Position numbers and translations under genes: made by a program. From Arthrobacter gandavensis (GTDB lineage Bacteria > Actinomycetota > Actinomycetes > Actinomycetales > Micrococcaceae): a DNA stretch of 64,000 nucleotides. How positions within the stretch are numbered: the first letter of the stretch is position 1; each line of letters starts with the position of its first letter. A model generated the notes under the pieces. That model saw only the letters and a program-made list of their open reading frames with translations, did not search any database and had not been told where the DNA came from. Shown piece by piece: positions 37,282-46,167 of this stretch. The stretch is taken from the NCBI RefSeq assembly GCF_009192735.1, contig NZ_VTFU01000001.1, positions 1,200,806 through 1,264,805 of the forward strand, in the 5' to 3' direction.

Positions 37282-38259
37282 TCAGGCGCCGGCAGGCGCG
37301 CGGACAAGCAGGGGGATGAGCCGCACGAACACCACCATGCCGACCAGTTCAACGAGGGTCTGCGTGACGACGACGACGGGAACCAGCGCCAGCGGCGCCG
37401 GCAGGGCGAGCGCCAGGGGCAACACCACCAGGGAGTTCCGCGTGGCGCCGCTGAAGATCGCGGCGCGTGTTCCGGGCACATCAAGGCGGGCCGCGCGGGC
37501 CGTCAGCAGCCCCACAGGAACCATGATGACCAGGAAAGCGGCGTACAGCGGGACAACAGCAGCCAGCAACGACAGCTGCCCGCCGACGCCGCTGATCTGG
37601 GACCCGACCACTACGGCCAGCGTCAGCATCATGAGCGGCACCATCAGCCCCTGCATCAGCCGCATCAGCCCGCCGGCGGCGGCCAAACGCCGTGCCGCCG
37701 CCTGCGTCAGCGCCGCCAGCCCCATCGGCACCAGAATGAGGAACACCAGGGCCTCGGCAAAGGGGCCGGGCTCAATGGCGGCAACAACCCCGGGTCCGGT
37801 GAACGCCAGCAAATATCCGGGCAGCAGGAGCATTTGCAGCAGCATCAGGATCGGCGCAGCCGCGAGCAGCCGCTCGCTTGCCCCGCCGGCCAGCCCGGAA
37901 AAGACGATCACGTAGTCAATACAGGGAGTCAGCAGCACCATCACGACACCCACCAGGAGCGCTTCCTCGCCGGCCACAAAGCGTGAAAGCGCAAAGACCA
38001 CAACCGGAACCAGCACAAAATTCAGGACCAGGACGGAGGCCATGAACCTGCCATCCTTAAGCGCCCGGGTCAGGCGGCCGAACGGAATGCCCAGGAACGT
38101 GGCGAACAGCAGCGCACCAAGGACCGGGTTGATGGCGGTTTCCATCGGTGGTCCGGCCCCGGGAACCAGCCATCCCAGCGCTCCCCCGGCCAACAGCGCC
38201 GCGAGGTACAGCACAATCTGGTGGCGTTCCAAGCGGACGACGGCGGCGGTTGGGGTCAT
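37282..38259 (-). CDS. BASS/ACR3-superfamily permease of the arsenic island
   Basis: 325-residue membrane protein with about nine or ten hydrophobic helices, from the bile acid/arsenite transporter superfamily. LLTPCIDYVIVFSGLAGGASERLLAAAP matches the conserved TPCxDYV loop seen in a branch usually annotated as arsenic resistance protein. It is distinct from the true Acr3 at 41371-42483 and is last in the same minus-strand gene set, 9 bases after the flavoprotein gene. It may export an organic or modified arsenical rather than arsenite. Convergent with the response regulator. Confidence 0.8.
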   Translation of the reverse strand: MTPTAAVVRLERHQIVLYLAALLAGGALGWLVPGAGPPMETAINPVLGALLFATFLGIPFGRLTRALKDGRFMASVLVLNFVLVPVVVFALSRFVAGEEALLVGVVMVLLTPCIDYVIVFSGLAGGASERLLAAAPILMLLQMLLLPGYLLAFTGPGVVAAIEPGPFAEALVFLILVPMGLAALTQAAARRLAAAGGLMRLMQGLMVPLMMLTLAVVVGSQISGVGGQLSLLAAVVPLYAAFLVIMVPVGLLTARAARLDVPGTRAAIFSGATRNSLVVLPLALALPAPLALVPVVVVTQTLVELVGMVVFVRLIPLLVRAPAGA

Positions 38260-38268
38260 TCCCCCATC

Positions 38269-39438
38269 CTACGAACTTGGTGCCTCCGCCCTGGCTTCGG
38301 CAGCCTGCGCAGCCGCTGCAGCTACGGTGTCCCGGGCTGTGGCGCCGACGCCGATGAGGGTGGCCGATGCCGGGCCGCACCAGTCGCCGTAACCCAGGAA
38401 GAACAGTCCCGGGCTGCCTGCCGAACGCGTTGCCGGGCGGGGTTCCGTTGCGGGAGATCCATTTTGGAGCTGCAGCGACAGGGGCTGCAGATGGACCAGA
38501 CTGGGCCGGAATCCGGTGCACCACAGAACAACGTGGGCTGCCGCTTGCTCGCCGTCGGGCCATTGGACTCCACCCGGGACGAAGCGTGAGAACAGCGGCC
38601 TGGCCTCCAGCAGGCCGGCGTCGCGCACCTTCCGCACTGCCGGCACCGCCACGATGTCACCGAGGGAGGCCGCGCTTCCGGGGCTGGGCTCGCCCGCCGC
38701 GAGAGCACGGACATGGCGGGTGGCAATCCGGAACAGTTCCGTGCCGTCCACGTCATCCGGGAGGTAGCGCGGGGGCTTCCGGGTCACCCAGGTGACCGAT
38801 GCCGCCGGGGCGAGGTCTGCGGCGATCTGCGCACCTGAGTTGCCGCCGCCCACCACAATCACGTTCAAGCCGGCGTAGGACTCGGGCCCCCGGTAATCCA
38901 CCGTATGCAGTTGCCGGCCCTGGAAGGATCCGGCCCCGGGCAGCTGCGGAAAGTACGGGGCGTCCCACGTCCCGGTGGCATTGATGACCACCCGGCTGGT
39001 CCACTGTCCCCGGCTGGTGTCCGTAAGGTATCCGCCGTCCGCGCCCGGGGATACGGCTGTGGCCCGCACCGGCCGGTGAACGGGGAGCTGGTACCGGGCC
39101 TCATAGCTGCTCAGGTAATCAGCAACGTGCCGGGCCGTCGGGTTGCCGTTCCCCGGCCAGGCCGGCATCTGGTGCCCGGGCAGGGAGCTGTGCGCGGCCG
39201 GGGAAAACAGCTCAAGGCTGGGCCAGTAGTGCTGCCAGGCGCCTCCCGGTTCAGAGTTGGCATCCAGGATCGCGAAGGTCGGGGCCGGCCCGGACCTGCC
39301 GGTGGCCTCGTCCCGCCGCAGGCGGTTCAGGTAGTAGCCTGCGGCGAGACCGGCCTGGCCTCCGCCAATGACCAGGATGTCGACGTCGCCACCCGAGTCC
39401 CCGAGCGTTTCTTCCGCAGCTGTATCCGTTCCCTGCAT
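38269..39438 (-). CDS. arsO: ArsO-like flavin monooxygenase
   Basis: 389-residue flavoprotein with two dinucleotide-binding motifs: DILVIGGGQAGLAAGYYLNRL (FAD) near residue 20 and NVIVVGGGNSGAQIAADLAP (NADPH) in the middle. SEPGGAWQHYWPSLELFSPAAHSSLPGHQMP is a strong ArsO-like segment. ATG at 39438 with GGAAGG upstream, 20 bases after the previous gene. ArsO genes recur in arsenic operons as putative monooxygenases of unknown exact reaction. The symbol follows family likeness and context. Confidence 0.8.
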   Translation of the reverse strand: MQGTDTAAEETLGDSGGDVDILVIGGGQAGLAAGYYLNRLRRDEATGRSGPAPTFAILDANSEPGGAWQHYWPSLELFSPAAHSSLPGHQMPAWPGNGNPTARHVADYLSSYEARYQLPVHRPVRATAVSPGADGGYLTDTSRGQWTSRVVINATGTWDAPYFPQLPGAGSFQGRQLHTVDYRGPESYAGLNVIVVGGGNSGAQIAADLAPAASVTWVTRKPPRYLPDDVDGTELFRIATRHVRALAAGEPSPGSAASLGDIVAVPAVRKVRDAGLLEARPLFSRFVPGGVQWPDGEQAAAHVVLWCTGFRPSLVHLQPLSLQLQNGSPATEPRPATRSAGSPGLFFLGYGDWCGPASATLIGVGATARDTVAAAAAQAAEARAEAPSS

Positions 39439-39458
39439 GGTTCCTTCCCAGCCCCGGT

Positions 39459-40925
39459 CTAGTTCTCCCGCTCCGCGGAGCGGCCGTGGGCCAGGCCCGT
39501 GGGAATGCCGAGGAACGCCGGTTCCGGTGCTGAACAGCAGGAAGAGCCCGCTGCTTCGGCGGCGCCGGCGGCCGGAGCTGCCACGGGTACCGGTGCGCAG
39601 CAGGAGGATTCGCCCGGCCCAACCGCGGCATCGGTGTCGCAGCTGCCCCCGAGGTCCGTGGAGCACACGCCGGTTTCAGGCAGGACCAGCTGAACGTCGT
39701 CGGCCGCTTCCTGGTCGCCGGCAAGGGCTGCGGCGATGGAGCGGACCTGTTCGTGGCCGGTGGCCATCAGGAAGGTGGGCGCGCGGCCGTAGGACTTCAT
39801 ACCGGTGATATAGAAGTCCTTTTCCGGGTGGGACAGCAACCTGGCCCCGTGCGGCTCCACGGTTCCGCAGCTGTGGAACTCCGGGTCGATGAGTGGCCCC
39901 AGGGCCCGCGGTGCCTCTACGGCCGGATCCAGCTCGAGGCGGATTTCGCGGAGCATGTCCAGGTTCGGGCGGAACCCGGTGGCCGGGATCAGCAGGTCCA
40001 CCTCCAGCTGCCCTTCGCCGGACGGCGTAGCCCCCTCTACGGTCAGCGTCTGTGCACTCTTGAAACCCGTAATGGTGAAGGAGGTGTGCAGGTCAATGCG
40101 TCCATCCTCCACCAGGCCGCGCAGCCGGCCGCCGAGGGCTCCGCGGGCCGGCAGGCCGTCGAGGTCGCCTCCGCCGTAGACCCCGGCAGCGGAAGGACTC
40201 CGGATGGCCCAGCTGATCCGGGTGTCCGGTTCCTGCTCCGCCAGCTCCCCCAGCGCCAGCAGGGTGTTGGCGGCGGAGTGTCCGGCGCCGACCACCAGGA
40301 CATGTTTGCCGGCAAACCGGGCACGGCCCCGTCCGGTAATGTCGGGCAGCGGCGCGGTAATAAGGCCAGCAGCGTACGCCTCGGCTTCGCCCGGAGCCGC
40401 GAGTCCGGCCTGTCCGAGCGGGTTCGGAGTGCTCCAGGTGCCGGAGGCATCAATAACGGCGCGGGCGCGGTGGTCGGTGATCCCGCCGTCGGCGCCCCGG
40501 ACCCGGACCAGGAACGGGGCCATATCCCGCCCGCCGGTGCGGGTCTTGTCCAGGCCCTCACGGCTGACGGCGAGGACTTCGCTGGAGGTGTGCAGGGCGG
40601 AGCGGATGGCCGGGACTGCGGCCAGCGGGCGCAGGTACTGCTCAACCAGCTCGGCGCCGGTGGGCAGGGCTTCAGCCTCCGGTTCCTGCCAGCCGGTGCC
40701 GGCGAGCAGCCGGCGCGCGGCGGCGTCGACGTCGTACTGCCACGGCGAGAACAGCCGAATATGCCCCCACGCGCTGACCGCGGCGGCCGGTGTGTCCCCG
40801 GCCTCGAAGATCACAGGGGTCAGGCCGCGTTCGAGCAGGTGCGCGGCTGCCGCCAGTCCAACGGGACCGGAGCCAATGACGGCGACGGGAAGTGGGGAAA
40901 GTCCGGTTTCAGTGTTCTCAGGCAT
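39459..40925 (-). CDS. Arsenic-island flavoprotein oxidoreductase with cysteine-pair tail
   Basis: 488-residue FAD/NAD(P)-binding protein. The N-terminal motif is VAVIGSGPVGLAAAAHLLERG, then WGHIRLFSPWQYDVD; the second nucleotide site is HVLVVGAGHSAANTLLALGEL; FYITGMKSYGRAPTFLMATG lies near the end of the fold. The last 75 residues are different: Ala/Pro-rich with six cysteines, including VCSTDLGGSC and two vicinal pairs in ESSCCAP and GSSCCSAP. Such pairs bind As(III) in ArsD and ArsR proteins. It may couple arsenic binding to redox chemistry or deliver arsenite to the pump. ATG at 40925 preferred; a TTG at 40943 lacks a ribosome site. Confidence 0.82.
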   Translation of the reverse strand: MPENTETGLSPLPVAVIGSGPVGLAAAAHLLERGLTPVIFEAGDTPAAAVSAWGHIRLFSPWQYDVDAAARRLLAGTGWQEPEAEALPTGAELVEQYLRPLAAVPAIRSALHTSSEVLAVSREGLDKTRTGGRDMAPFLVRVRGADGGITDHRARAVIDASGTWSTPNPLGQAGLAAPGEAEAYAAGLITAPLPDITGRGRARFAGKHVLVVGAGHSAANTLLALGELAEQEPDTRISWAIRSPSAAGVYGGGDLDGLPARGALGGRLRGLVEDGRIDLHTSFTITGFKSAQTLTVEGATPSGEGQLEVDLLIPATGFRPNLDMLREIRLELDPAVEAPRALGPLIDPEFHSCGTVEPHGARLLSHPEKDFYITGMKSYGRAPTFLMATGHEQVRSIAAALAGDQEAADDVQLVLPETGVCSTDLGGSCDTDAAVGPGESSCCAPVPVAAPAAGAAEAAGSSCCSAPEPAFLGIPTGLAHGRSAEREN

Positions 40926-40951
40926 GTGGATCTCTTTCAACAAAGGGGGTG

Positions 40952-41374
40952 TTACCGGGCCGGCAGCAGGTCGGTGATCAGGTCCCGGATGCGGGCCTTG
41001 ATGTCGTCGCGGATGGGGCGGACAGCGTCCAGGCCCTGGCCGGCCGGGTCATCGAGCTTCCAGTCCTCATAGCGTTTTCCCGGGAAGACCGGACAGGCGT
41101 CACCGCAGCCCATGGTGATCACGACGTCGGATTCCCTCACAGCCTCGGTGGTCAGGACCTTCGGCAGCTCGGCAGACATGTCAATGCCGTCCTCGGCCAT
41201 GGCCTCGACGGCGGCGGGATTGACCGAATCGGCGGGAGCGGATCCGGCGGAGCGCACCTCGATGCGGCCCTGGCCAAGGGTGCGGAGGTACGCGGCAGCC
41301 ATCTGCGAGCGCCCCGCGTTGTGGACGCAGACAAACAGGACGGACGGCTTCGCTGTGGCTTCAGGAGTGGTCAT
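40952..41374 (-). CDS. arsC: Arsenate reductase (low-molecular-weight phosphatase fold)
   Basis: 140-residue arsenate reductase. The P-loop CVHNAGRS begins at Cys16; further redox cysteines are Cys90 and Cys94 in MGCGDACPVFPGKRYEDWKLDDP, with the DP loop supplying the general acid. This matches thiol-relay ArsC enzymes that reduce arsenate to arsenite using thioredoxin or mycothiol-linked electrons. Its start overlaps the acr3 stop by ATGA, so reductase and pump are co-translated. Confidence 0.95.
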   Translation of the reverse strand: MTTPEATAKPSVLFVCVHNAGRSQMAAAYLRTLGQGRIEVRSAGSAPADSVNPAAVEAMAEDGIDMSAELPKVLTTEAVRESDVVITMGCGDACPVFPGKRYEDWKLDDPAGQGLDAVRPIRDDIKARIRDLITDLLPAR

Positions 41375-42483
41375 CGGTTCCCCTCTTTCCTGGTTGCGGC
41401 GGGAATGGCAGGTGCGGCGGGCCAGTATTTCTTCTGCGCCCACAGAGCGGCGTACACCAGTGCCACCAGTACGGGGACCTCGATCAGGGGGCCGACGACG
41501 CCGGCGAGCGCCTGCCCGGAGGTCACGCCGTAGGTGCCGATGGCCACGGCAATGGCGAGTTCAAAGTTGTTGCCCGCGGCGGTGAAGGCCAGCGTGGTGG
41601 TGCGTGGGTACCCCAGGTTCAGCGCTCTGCCCAGCACCATCCCGGTGCCGAACACCACGATGAAGTAAACCAGCAGCGGCAGGGCGATCCGAGCCACGTC
41701 CGCCGGGTTCGAGGTGATCTCATCTCCCTGCAGGGCAAAGAGCAGGACAATGGTGAACAGCAGGCCATAGAGCGCCCAGGGGCCGAGTTTTGGCAGGAAC
41801 GTGCCCTCATACCATTCCCGGCCGCGGGCCTTTTCCCCGAGGACACGGGTCAGGAAGCCCGCCAGCAGCGGAATGCCGAGGAAGACCAGGACGCTGGCGG
41901 TGATGGACCAGAAGGAGAACTCCGCGCTGGTTGTTTGCAAGCCGAGCCAGCCCGGCAGGACCTGCAGGTAAAACCATCCCAGTGCGCCGAAGGCGAGCAC
42001 CTGGAAGACCGAGTTGATGGCCACCAGCACGGCGGCGGCCTCGCGGTCTCCGCAGGCCAGGTCATTCCAGATCATCACCATGGCGATGCAGCGGGCCAGC
42101 CCAACAATGATCAGTCCGGTGCGGTATTCCGGCAGGTCCGGCAGGAAGATCCAGGCCAGGGCGAACATGAACGCCGGTGCGGCCACCCAGTTCAGGATCA
42201 GGGACGTGATCATCAGCTTTCGGTCCGTCACCACTGCGCGGGTCTCGTTGTAGCGAACCTTGGCCAGCACCGGGTACATCATCACCAGCAGGCCGACGGC
42301 GATGGGCAGCGGCACATTGGAGACCTTCACGGAATCCAGTGCCGGTCCAATCCCTGGCACCAGCCGCCCCAGCAGCAACCCCGCGGCCATCGCAGCAATA
42401 ATCCACACGGGCAGGAAGCGGTCAAGGGTGGAAAGCCGGGCGGTGACCTGCCCGGTTTGTGGTGGTGCGGTGGACGTGCTCAC
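41371..42483 (-). CDS. arsB: Arsenite efflux permease Acr3
   Basis: 370-residue, ten-helix Acr3 permease. The conserved cysteine region GLARCIAMVMIWNDLACGD, the helix-9 region TLAFTAAGNNFELAIAVAIGTYG and GVVGPLIEVPVLVALV identify the family. GTG at 42483 with GAGGAG upstream is used; an open frame extends 44 codons further but crosses the operator region. It exports As(III) made by ArsC. It heads the minus-strand transcript that also holds arsC and the two flavoproteins, divergent from arsR. Confidence 0.95.
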   Translation of the reverse strand: MSTSTAPPQTGQVTARLSTLDRFLPVWIIAAMAAGLLLGRLVPGIGPALDSVKVSNVPLPIAVGLLVMMYPVLAKVRYNETRAVVTDRKLMITSLILNWVAAPAFMFALAWIFLPDLPEYRTGLIIVGLARCIAMVMIWNDLACGDREAAAVLVAINSVFQVLAFGALGWFYLQVLPGWLGLQTTSAEFSFWSITASVLVFLGIPLLAGFLTRVLGEKARGREWYEGTFLPKLGPWALYGLLFTIVLLFALQGDEITSNPADVARIALPLLVYFIVVFGTGMVLGRALNLGYPRTTTLAFTAAGNNFELAIAVAIGTYGVTSGQALAGVVGPLIEVPVLVALVYAALWAQKKYWPAAPAIPAATRKEGNR

Positions 42484-42527
42484 AAAGCTCCTCGGTGCTG
42501 GGCATTGACTGGGAGGCTCACATTGGG

Positions 42528-42588
42528 ATCGACAATGATCGATGCCTGCCGGTGTTGAGTATCCCCGCATATATCGACGGATGTCAAT
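42528..42588. promoter_or_regulatory. Candidate ArsR operators between acr3 and arsR
   Basis: Two dyads lie in the 124-base gap between the divergent starts. The first is ATCGA-6-TCGAT (42528-42543). The second is ATCGAC-4-GTCAAT (42573-42588), one mismatch from perfect. Both contain ATCGA-type half sites like those bound by actinobacterial ArsR proteins. They could allow ArsR to repress both transcripts. Binding is inferred. Confidence 0.5.
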
Positions 42589-42607
42589 TGATGTGGATAA
42601 TGGTGGA

Positions 42608-42958
42608 ATGAACACCGCTCAGACTGCTTCCGCCCCGGCCACCGACGCCTGCTGCGCTCCGCTGACGTCCGAAGCCCTCAGCGTCGAAGACGCCCAGCGG
42701 TTCGCCCAGCTGCTCAAGGCTGTGGCCGAACCGACGCGGCTGCGCCTGGTGTCCCTGATCGCAGCCCAGGAGAACAAGGAAGCCTGTGTCTGCGACCTGA
42801 CCGAGCCTGTCGGCCTGGGTCAGCCGACGGTTTCCCACCACCTGAAAATCCTGGTGGACGCCGGCATCCTGCACCGCGAAAAGCGGGGCGTGTGGGCTTA
42901 CTACTCCATTATCCCGGGTGCGCTGGAACGGGCAGCCGCCGTCCTGTCACCCCGGTGA
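42608..42958 (+). CDS. arsR: ArsR-family arsenite-responsive repressor
   Basis: 116-residue winged-helix repressor (AEPTRLRLVSLIA, then LGQPTVSHHLKILVDAGILHREKRGVWAYYSI). Cys60 and Cys62 in EACVCDL at the DNA-binding helix form the classic ArsR metal site; an extra pair, Cys15-Cys16 in DACCAP, lies near the N-terminus. ATG at 42608 is used with a modest ribosome site; ATG at 42581 is an in-frame alternative. It is divergent from acr3 and overlaps the acetyltransferase gene by GTGA. Confidence 0.92.
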   Translation: MNTAQTASAPATDACCAPLTSEALSVEDAQRFAQLLKAVAEPTRLRLVSLIAAQENKEACVCDLTEPVGLGQPTVSHHLKILVDAGILHREKRGVWAYYSIIPGALERAAAVLSPR

Positions 42959-43497
42959 GCAGCGTCCCTGACCCGACGAGAGGCGGGACAGTCCTCATCT
43001 GCCCCCTGCTGGCGGTGGACTGGCCGGAGGTGCGGGCTATTTATGCGGCCGGGATCGCCACCGGCCAGGCAACCTTCGAAAGCCGGGTGCCCGACTGGGA
43101 AACCTTCGACGCACGGCATCTACCCGGACTTCGGCTGGTCGCTGAAGACAACGGCAGGATCGTGGGCTGGGCTGCGGCTTCCCCCGTGTCCGCCCGCGGG
43201 GTTTACCGCGGTGTTGTCGAGCACTCCGTGTATGTGGATCCGGCGGCGTGGGGTCGCGGGGTGGGACAAACCCTGCTGTGGGCCGTGGTGTCCGCCGCCG
43301 AAGATTCGGGCATCTGGACCCTTCAGTGCAGCATCTTCCCCGAGAACAGCGCCAGCCTGGCCCTGCACCGGGCGGCTGGCTTCCGGGTGGTCGGTATCCG
43401 TGAGCGCATTGCCCAGATGACCTACGGACTGCACGCCGGCGAATGGCGGGACACCGTGTTCCTGGAGCGGCGCAGCAGCACCGTCGGGACGGACTAG
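42955..43497 (+). CDS. arsN1: ArsN1-like GNAT acetyltransferase
   Basis: 180-residue GNAT protein of the phosphinothricin acetyltransferase branch. YRGVVEHSVYVDPAAWGRGVGQTLL contains the acetyl-CoA loop (GRGVGQ); LQCSIFPENSASLALHRAAGFRVVGIRERIAQ and EWRDTVFLERRS are characteristic. GTG start overlaps the arsR stop. In arsenic operons such enzymes are ArsN1, which acetylate and detoxify the organoarsenical antibiotic arsinothricin and often phosphinothricin as well. Assignment rests on family features plus position; a plain PAT is possible. Confidence 0.82.
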   Translation: MSSVPDPTRGGTVLICPLLAVDWPEVRAIYAAGIATGQATFESRVPDWETFDARHLPGLRLVAEDNGRIVGWAAASPVSARGVYRGVVEHSVYVDPAAWGRGVGQTLLWAVVSAAEDSGIWTLQCSIFPENSASLALHRAAGFRVVGIRERIAQMTYGLHAGEWRDTVFLERRSSTVGTD

Positions 43498-43568
43498 CTC
43501 CCCCTGCGGATCCCCGGTGCGCCGCCGCACCGTTGCACCAACACCCGCCGGGTGCTTGGCTGACGCCC

Positions 43569-44017
43569 ATGACATCTGAAACAGGCGCTCAGCTTGACAC
43601 GCCGTTTGAGGGGCTTCTGGCCACCCCGCCGTCCCGGCTCCCCTACCAGCACAACGTACTGCTGCGTTCCTACCTCCTGGAGCGCCCGGCGGGAAACATC
43701 GTCATCTATAACTCCCCCGGCGTGAGCGAAGCGGCGGATTCGATCCGGATGCTCGGCGCACCGGTCCGCCTGCTGGTCAATCACAGCCACGAGGCAATGT
43801 ACGGCCGTCCCAGCTTGGACGTGCCATCCTGGATGCCGGGCTGCGGAGTGACTATCTCGACAGCCTCACACTGGTCCGTGGACTCGATTTCGATGTCCTG
43901 GTACCCTGGGGCACCACCGAGGGAAGCCCGCCCTGCGCACGGGTCACGGAGCCTGCGGAGATGCACCACCGTATCGACTCGATCATCGGCCGGGTGCAGG
44001 CCGGCGGAAGCCGCTAG
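43569..44017 (+). pseudogene. MBL-fold hydrolase remnant with internal deletion
   Basis: An intact N-terminal part (TPFEGLLATPPSRLPYQHNV through VRLLVNHSHEAMYGRPSLDV) is followed in another frame by a coherent C-terminal part (AILDAGLRSDYLDSL, then DVLVPWGTTEGSP, ending IDSIIGRVQAGG). The middle, where metal-binding histidines and aspartates of a metallo-beta-lactamase fold would lie, is absent. Two fragments joined near 43800-43830 explain this: a deletion plus frame change. The remnant lies between the arsenic genes and prpE and has no evident function. Confidence 0.65.
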
Positions 44018-44019
44018 TT

Positions 44020-46035
44020 TCAGCCTCCCGGCCGCAGCAGCGGCACCAGTGCGTCAATCACGGCCGGATCCTCGATGGTCGACGGCACGCTGTAGGCATC
44101 GCCGTCGGCAATCTGGCGCATCGTCTTGCGCAGGATCTTGCCTGAGCGGGTCTTGGGCAGCGCCTCCACCACCTGCACGTCCTTGAAATCCGCCACCGGT
44201 CCGATGGATTCACGCACCAGCTTCACCAAATCCGTCCGCAGTTCTTCCACGCCAAGCTCCGACCCGGATTTGAGCACCACATAGCCGCACGGGCGCTGCC
44301 CCTTCAGGGAGTCCGCCACTCCGATCACAGCGCACTCGGCCACCGCGGGATGGGTTGCCACAATCTGTTCCATGGCGCCGGTGGAGAGCCGGTGCCCGGA
44401 GACGTTGATGACGTCGTCGGTGCGGCCCATGATGAACACGTAGCCGTCCTCATCCACATGGCCGGAGTCACCGGTGGTGTAGCAGCCCTCGAAAATCTCC
44501 AGATACGAGGACCGGAACCGGTCATCACTGCCCCACAGTGTGGTGAGCGTGCCCGGCGGCAGCGGCAGCCGCAGCACAATGTTGCCCTCCTCGCCGGAGG
44601 GAACCTCGGCGCCCTCGCCGTCGACGACCGCCAGCGAAAAGCCGGGCACCGGAACCGTGGCGGAACCGGCCTTGATGGGCAGCTGTTCCAGACCCCGCGG
44701 GTTGGCACAGATCGCCCATCCGGTTTCGGTCTGCCACCAGTGATCCACCACGGGAACCTCCAGCGCCCGGCCCGCCCAGGAAAAGGTCTCCGGATCCAGC
44801 CGCTCCCCGGCAACAAAGAGCGTCCGCAGCCGCGAGAGGTCATAGTCCTCCATCAGCGCAGCCTCGGGATCAGCCTTGCGGATGGCGCGCAGTGCCGTGG
44901 GCGCGGTGAAGAGGACATCCACGGCATGCTGGCCCGCCACGCGCCAGAACGCCCCGGCGTCGGGCGTGCCCACCGGCTTGCCCTCGTACAGCACGGTCGT
45001 TGCGCCGGCGAGTAGCGGCGCATACACAATGTAGGAGTGTCCCACCACCCAGCCAACGTCTGAGGCGGTCCACATCACCTGGCCGGGTCCAATGTCATAG
45101 ATGTTGCTCATGGACCAGGCCAGCGCTACGGCGTGGCCGCCGTTGTCCCGGACCACCCCCTTGGGCGCTCCGGTGGTGCCGGAGGTGTACAGGATGTACA
45201 GCGGATCGGTGGCTGCCACGGACACCGGGCCGGCCGGTTCGGCAACGGCCGCGAGCGCTTCCCAGTCATGCCAGGCGGTGCCGCCCGCGCCGTCGTACTC
45301 ATTAAATTCGTGCTCAAAGCCGTCCCGGGCGGCAACCACCACGTGGTTCACCGAATGGGTGGCGGCGGCGAGCGCGTCAGCCACGTTGGGCAGATACTCC
45401 ACGGCACGTTTGGGCTCCAGCCCGCCGCTGGCGGTGACGACGACGGCGGGGCGCGCGTCGTCGATCCGCGCCGCCAGCTCCTTCGGGGCGAAGCCGCCGA
45501 AAACCACCGAGTGCACGGCGCCGAGCCTGGCCGCTGCAAGCATGGCAATCACTGCCTGCGGGATCATCGGCAGGTAAATGATGACCCGGTCGCCCGCCTC
45601 CACACCCAGGCCGCGGAGCACTCCGGCGAACGTCTCCACTTCGGCGAGCAGCTCGCTGTAGGTATAGGTGCGGGAGCTGCCGAGCATGGCGGAGTCATAA
45701 ATCAGGGCGTCCGAGTCGCCGCGGCCCGCCGCGACGTGCCGGTCCAGGGCGTTGAAGCTCGTATTCAGCCTTCCGTCGGGGAACCAGCGGTACAGCGGTG
45801 CCTCGGAATCATCCAGCGCCTGCCGCGGCGGGGTGTCCCAGTCCACCAGCGATGCGGCCTCGAGCCAGAAGCCGTCAGGATCCTCGACGCTGCGGGCATA
45901 GGCCTGCGCGTATCCCCCGGCGGTGCCGGGAACATCCCCTGCCGGGCCGGCCGCGCTTGCCACCGCGTCGGCCGCGGGGACGGGCACGGGCACTGCCTCC
46001 GCTGACTTATTTCCTGCATCCAGGCCTGAGCTCAT
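44020..46035 (-). CDS. prpE: Propionyl-CoA synthetase (acyl-CoA synthetase family)
   Basis: 671-residue AMP-forming synthetase. The N-terminal ACAS region (YAQAYARSVEDPDGFWLEAASLVDW) is followed by the ATP loop YTSGTTGAPKGV, the acyl pocket region MWTASDVGWVVGHSYIVYAPLLAG, and the late motif YTTGDSGHVDEDGYVFIMGRTDDVINVSGHRLS. The catalytic Lys lies in KTRSGKILRKTMRQIA. ATG at 46035 follows GAGGAGG. It is divergent from gntR-prpD-prpB-prpC, so it most likely activates propionate to feed the methylcitrate cycle; acetate could be a side substrate. Confidence 0.9.
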   Translation of the reverse strand: MSSGLDAGNKSAEAVPVPVPAADAVASAAGPAGDVPGTAGGYAQAYARSVEDPDGFWLEAASLVDWDTPPRQALDDSEAPLYRWFPDGRLNTSFNALDRHVAAGRGDSDALIYDSAMLGSSRTYTYSELLAEVETFAGVLRGLGVEAGDRVIIYLPMIPQAVIAMLAAARLGAVHSVVFGGFAPKELAARIDDARPAVVVTASGGLEPKRAVEYLPNVADALAAATHSVNHVVVAARDGFEHEFNEYDGAGGTAWHDWEALAAVAEPAGPVSVAATDPLYILYTSGTTGAPKGVVRDNGGHAVALAWSMSNIYDIGPGQVMWTASDVGWVVGHSYIVYAPLLAGATTVLYEGKPVGTPDAGAFWRVAGQHAVDVLFTAPTALRAIRKADPEAALMEDYDLSRLRTLFVAGERLDPETFSWAGRALEVPVVDHWWQTETGWAICANPRGLEQLPIKAGSATVPVPGFSLAVVDGEGAEVPSGEEGNIVLRLPLPPGTLTTLWGSDDRFRSSYLEIFEGCYTTGDSGHVDEDGYVFIMGRTDDVINVSGHRLSTGAMEQIVATHPAVAECAVIGVADSLKGQRPCGYVVLKSGSELGVEELRTDLVKLVRESIGPVADFKDVQVVEALPKTRSGKILRKTMRQIADGDAYSVPSTIEDPAVIDALVPLLRPGG

Positions 46036-46104
46036 GAATCCTCCTCGATTCGGATGTGATAGCCATCACCATAGGTCAGAGGAGTGCGGGCCACAATACA
46101 GCTG

Positions 46105-46112
46105 TGTATACA
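46105..46112. promoter_or_regulatory. GntR-type operator, prpE-proximal copy
   Basis: TGTATACA, within GCTGTGTATACATG, is the first of two identical 8-bp palindromes in the prpE-gntR gap. It lies 70 bases upstream of the prpE start. FCD-class GntR proteins bind short TGTxxACA-type sites. Confidence 0.55.
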
Positions 46113-46167
46113 TGACCTTCCGTGTTGCTGCGCATTGTCCGGTGAGAGTTTCCAGAAACGGCGGCTG

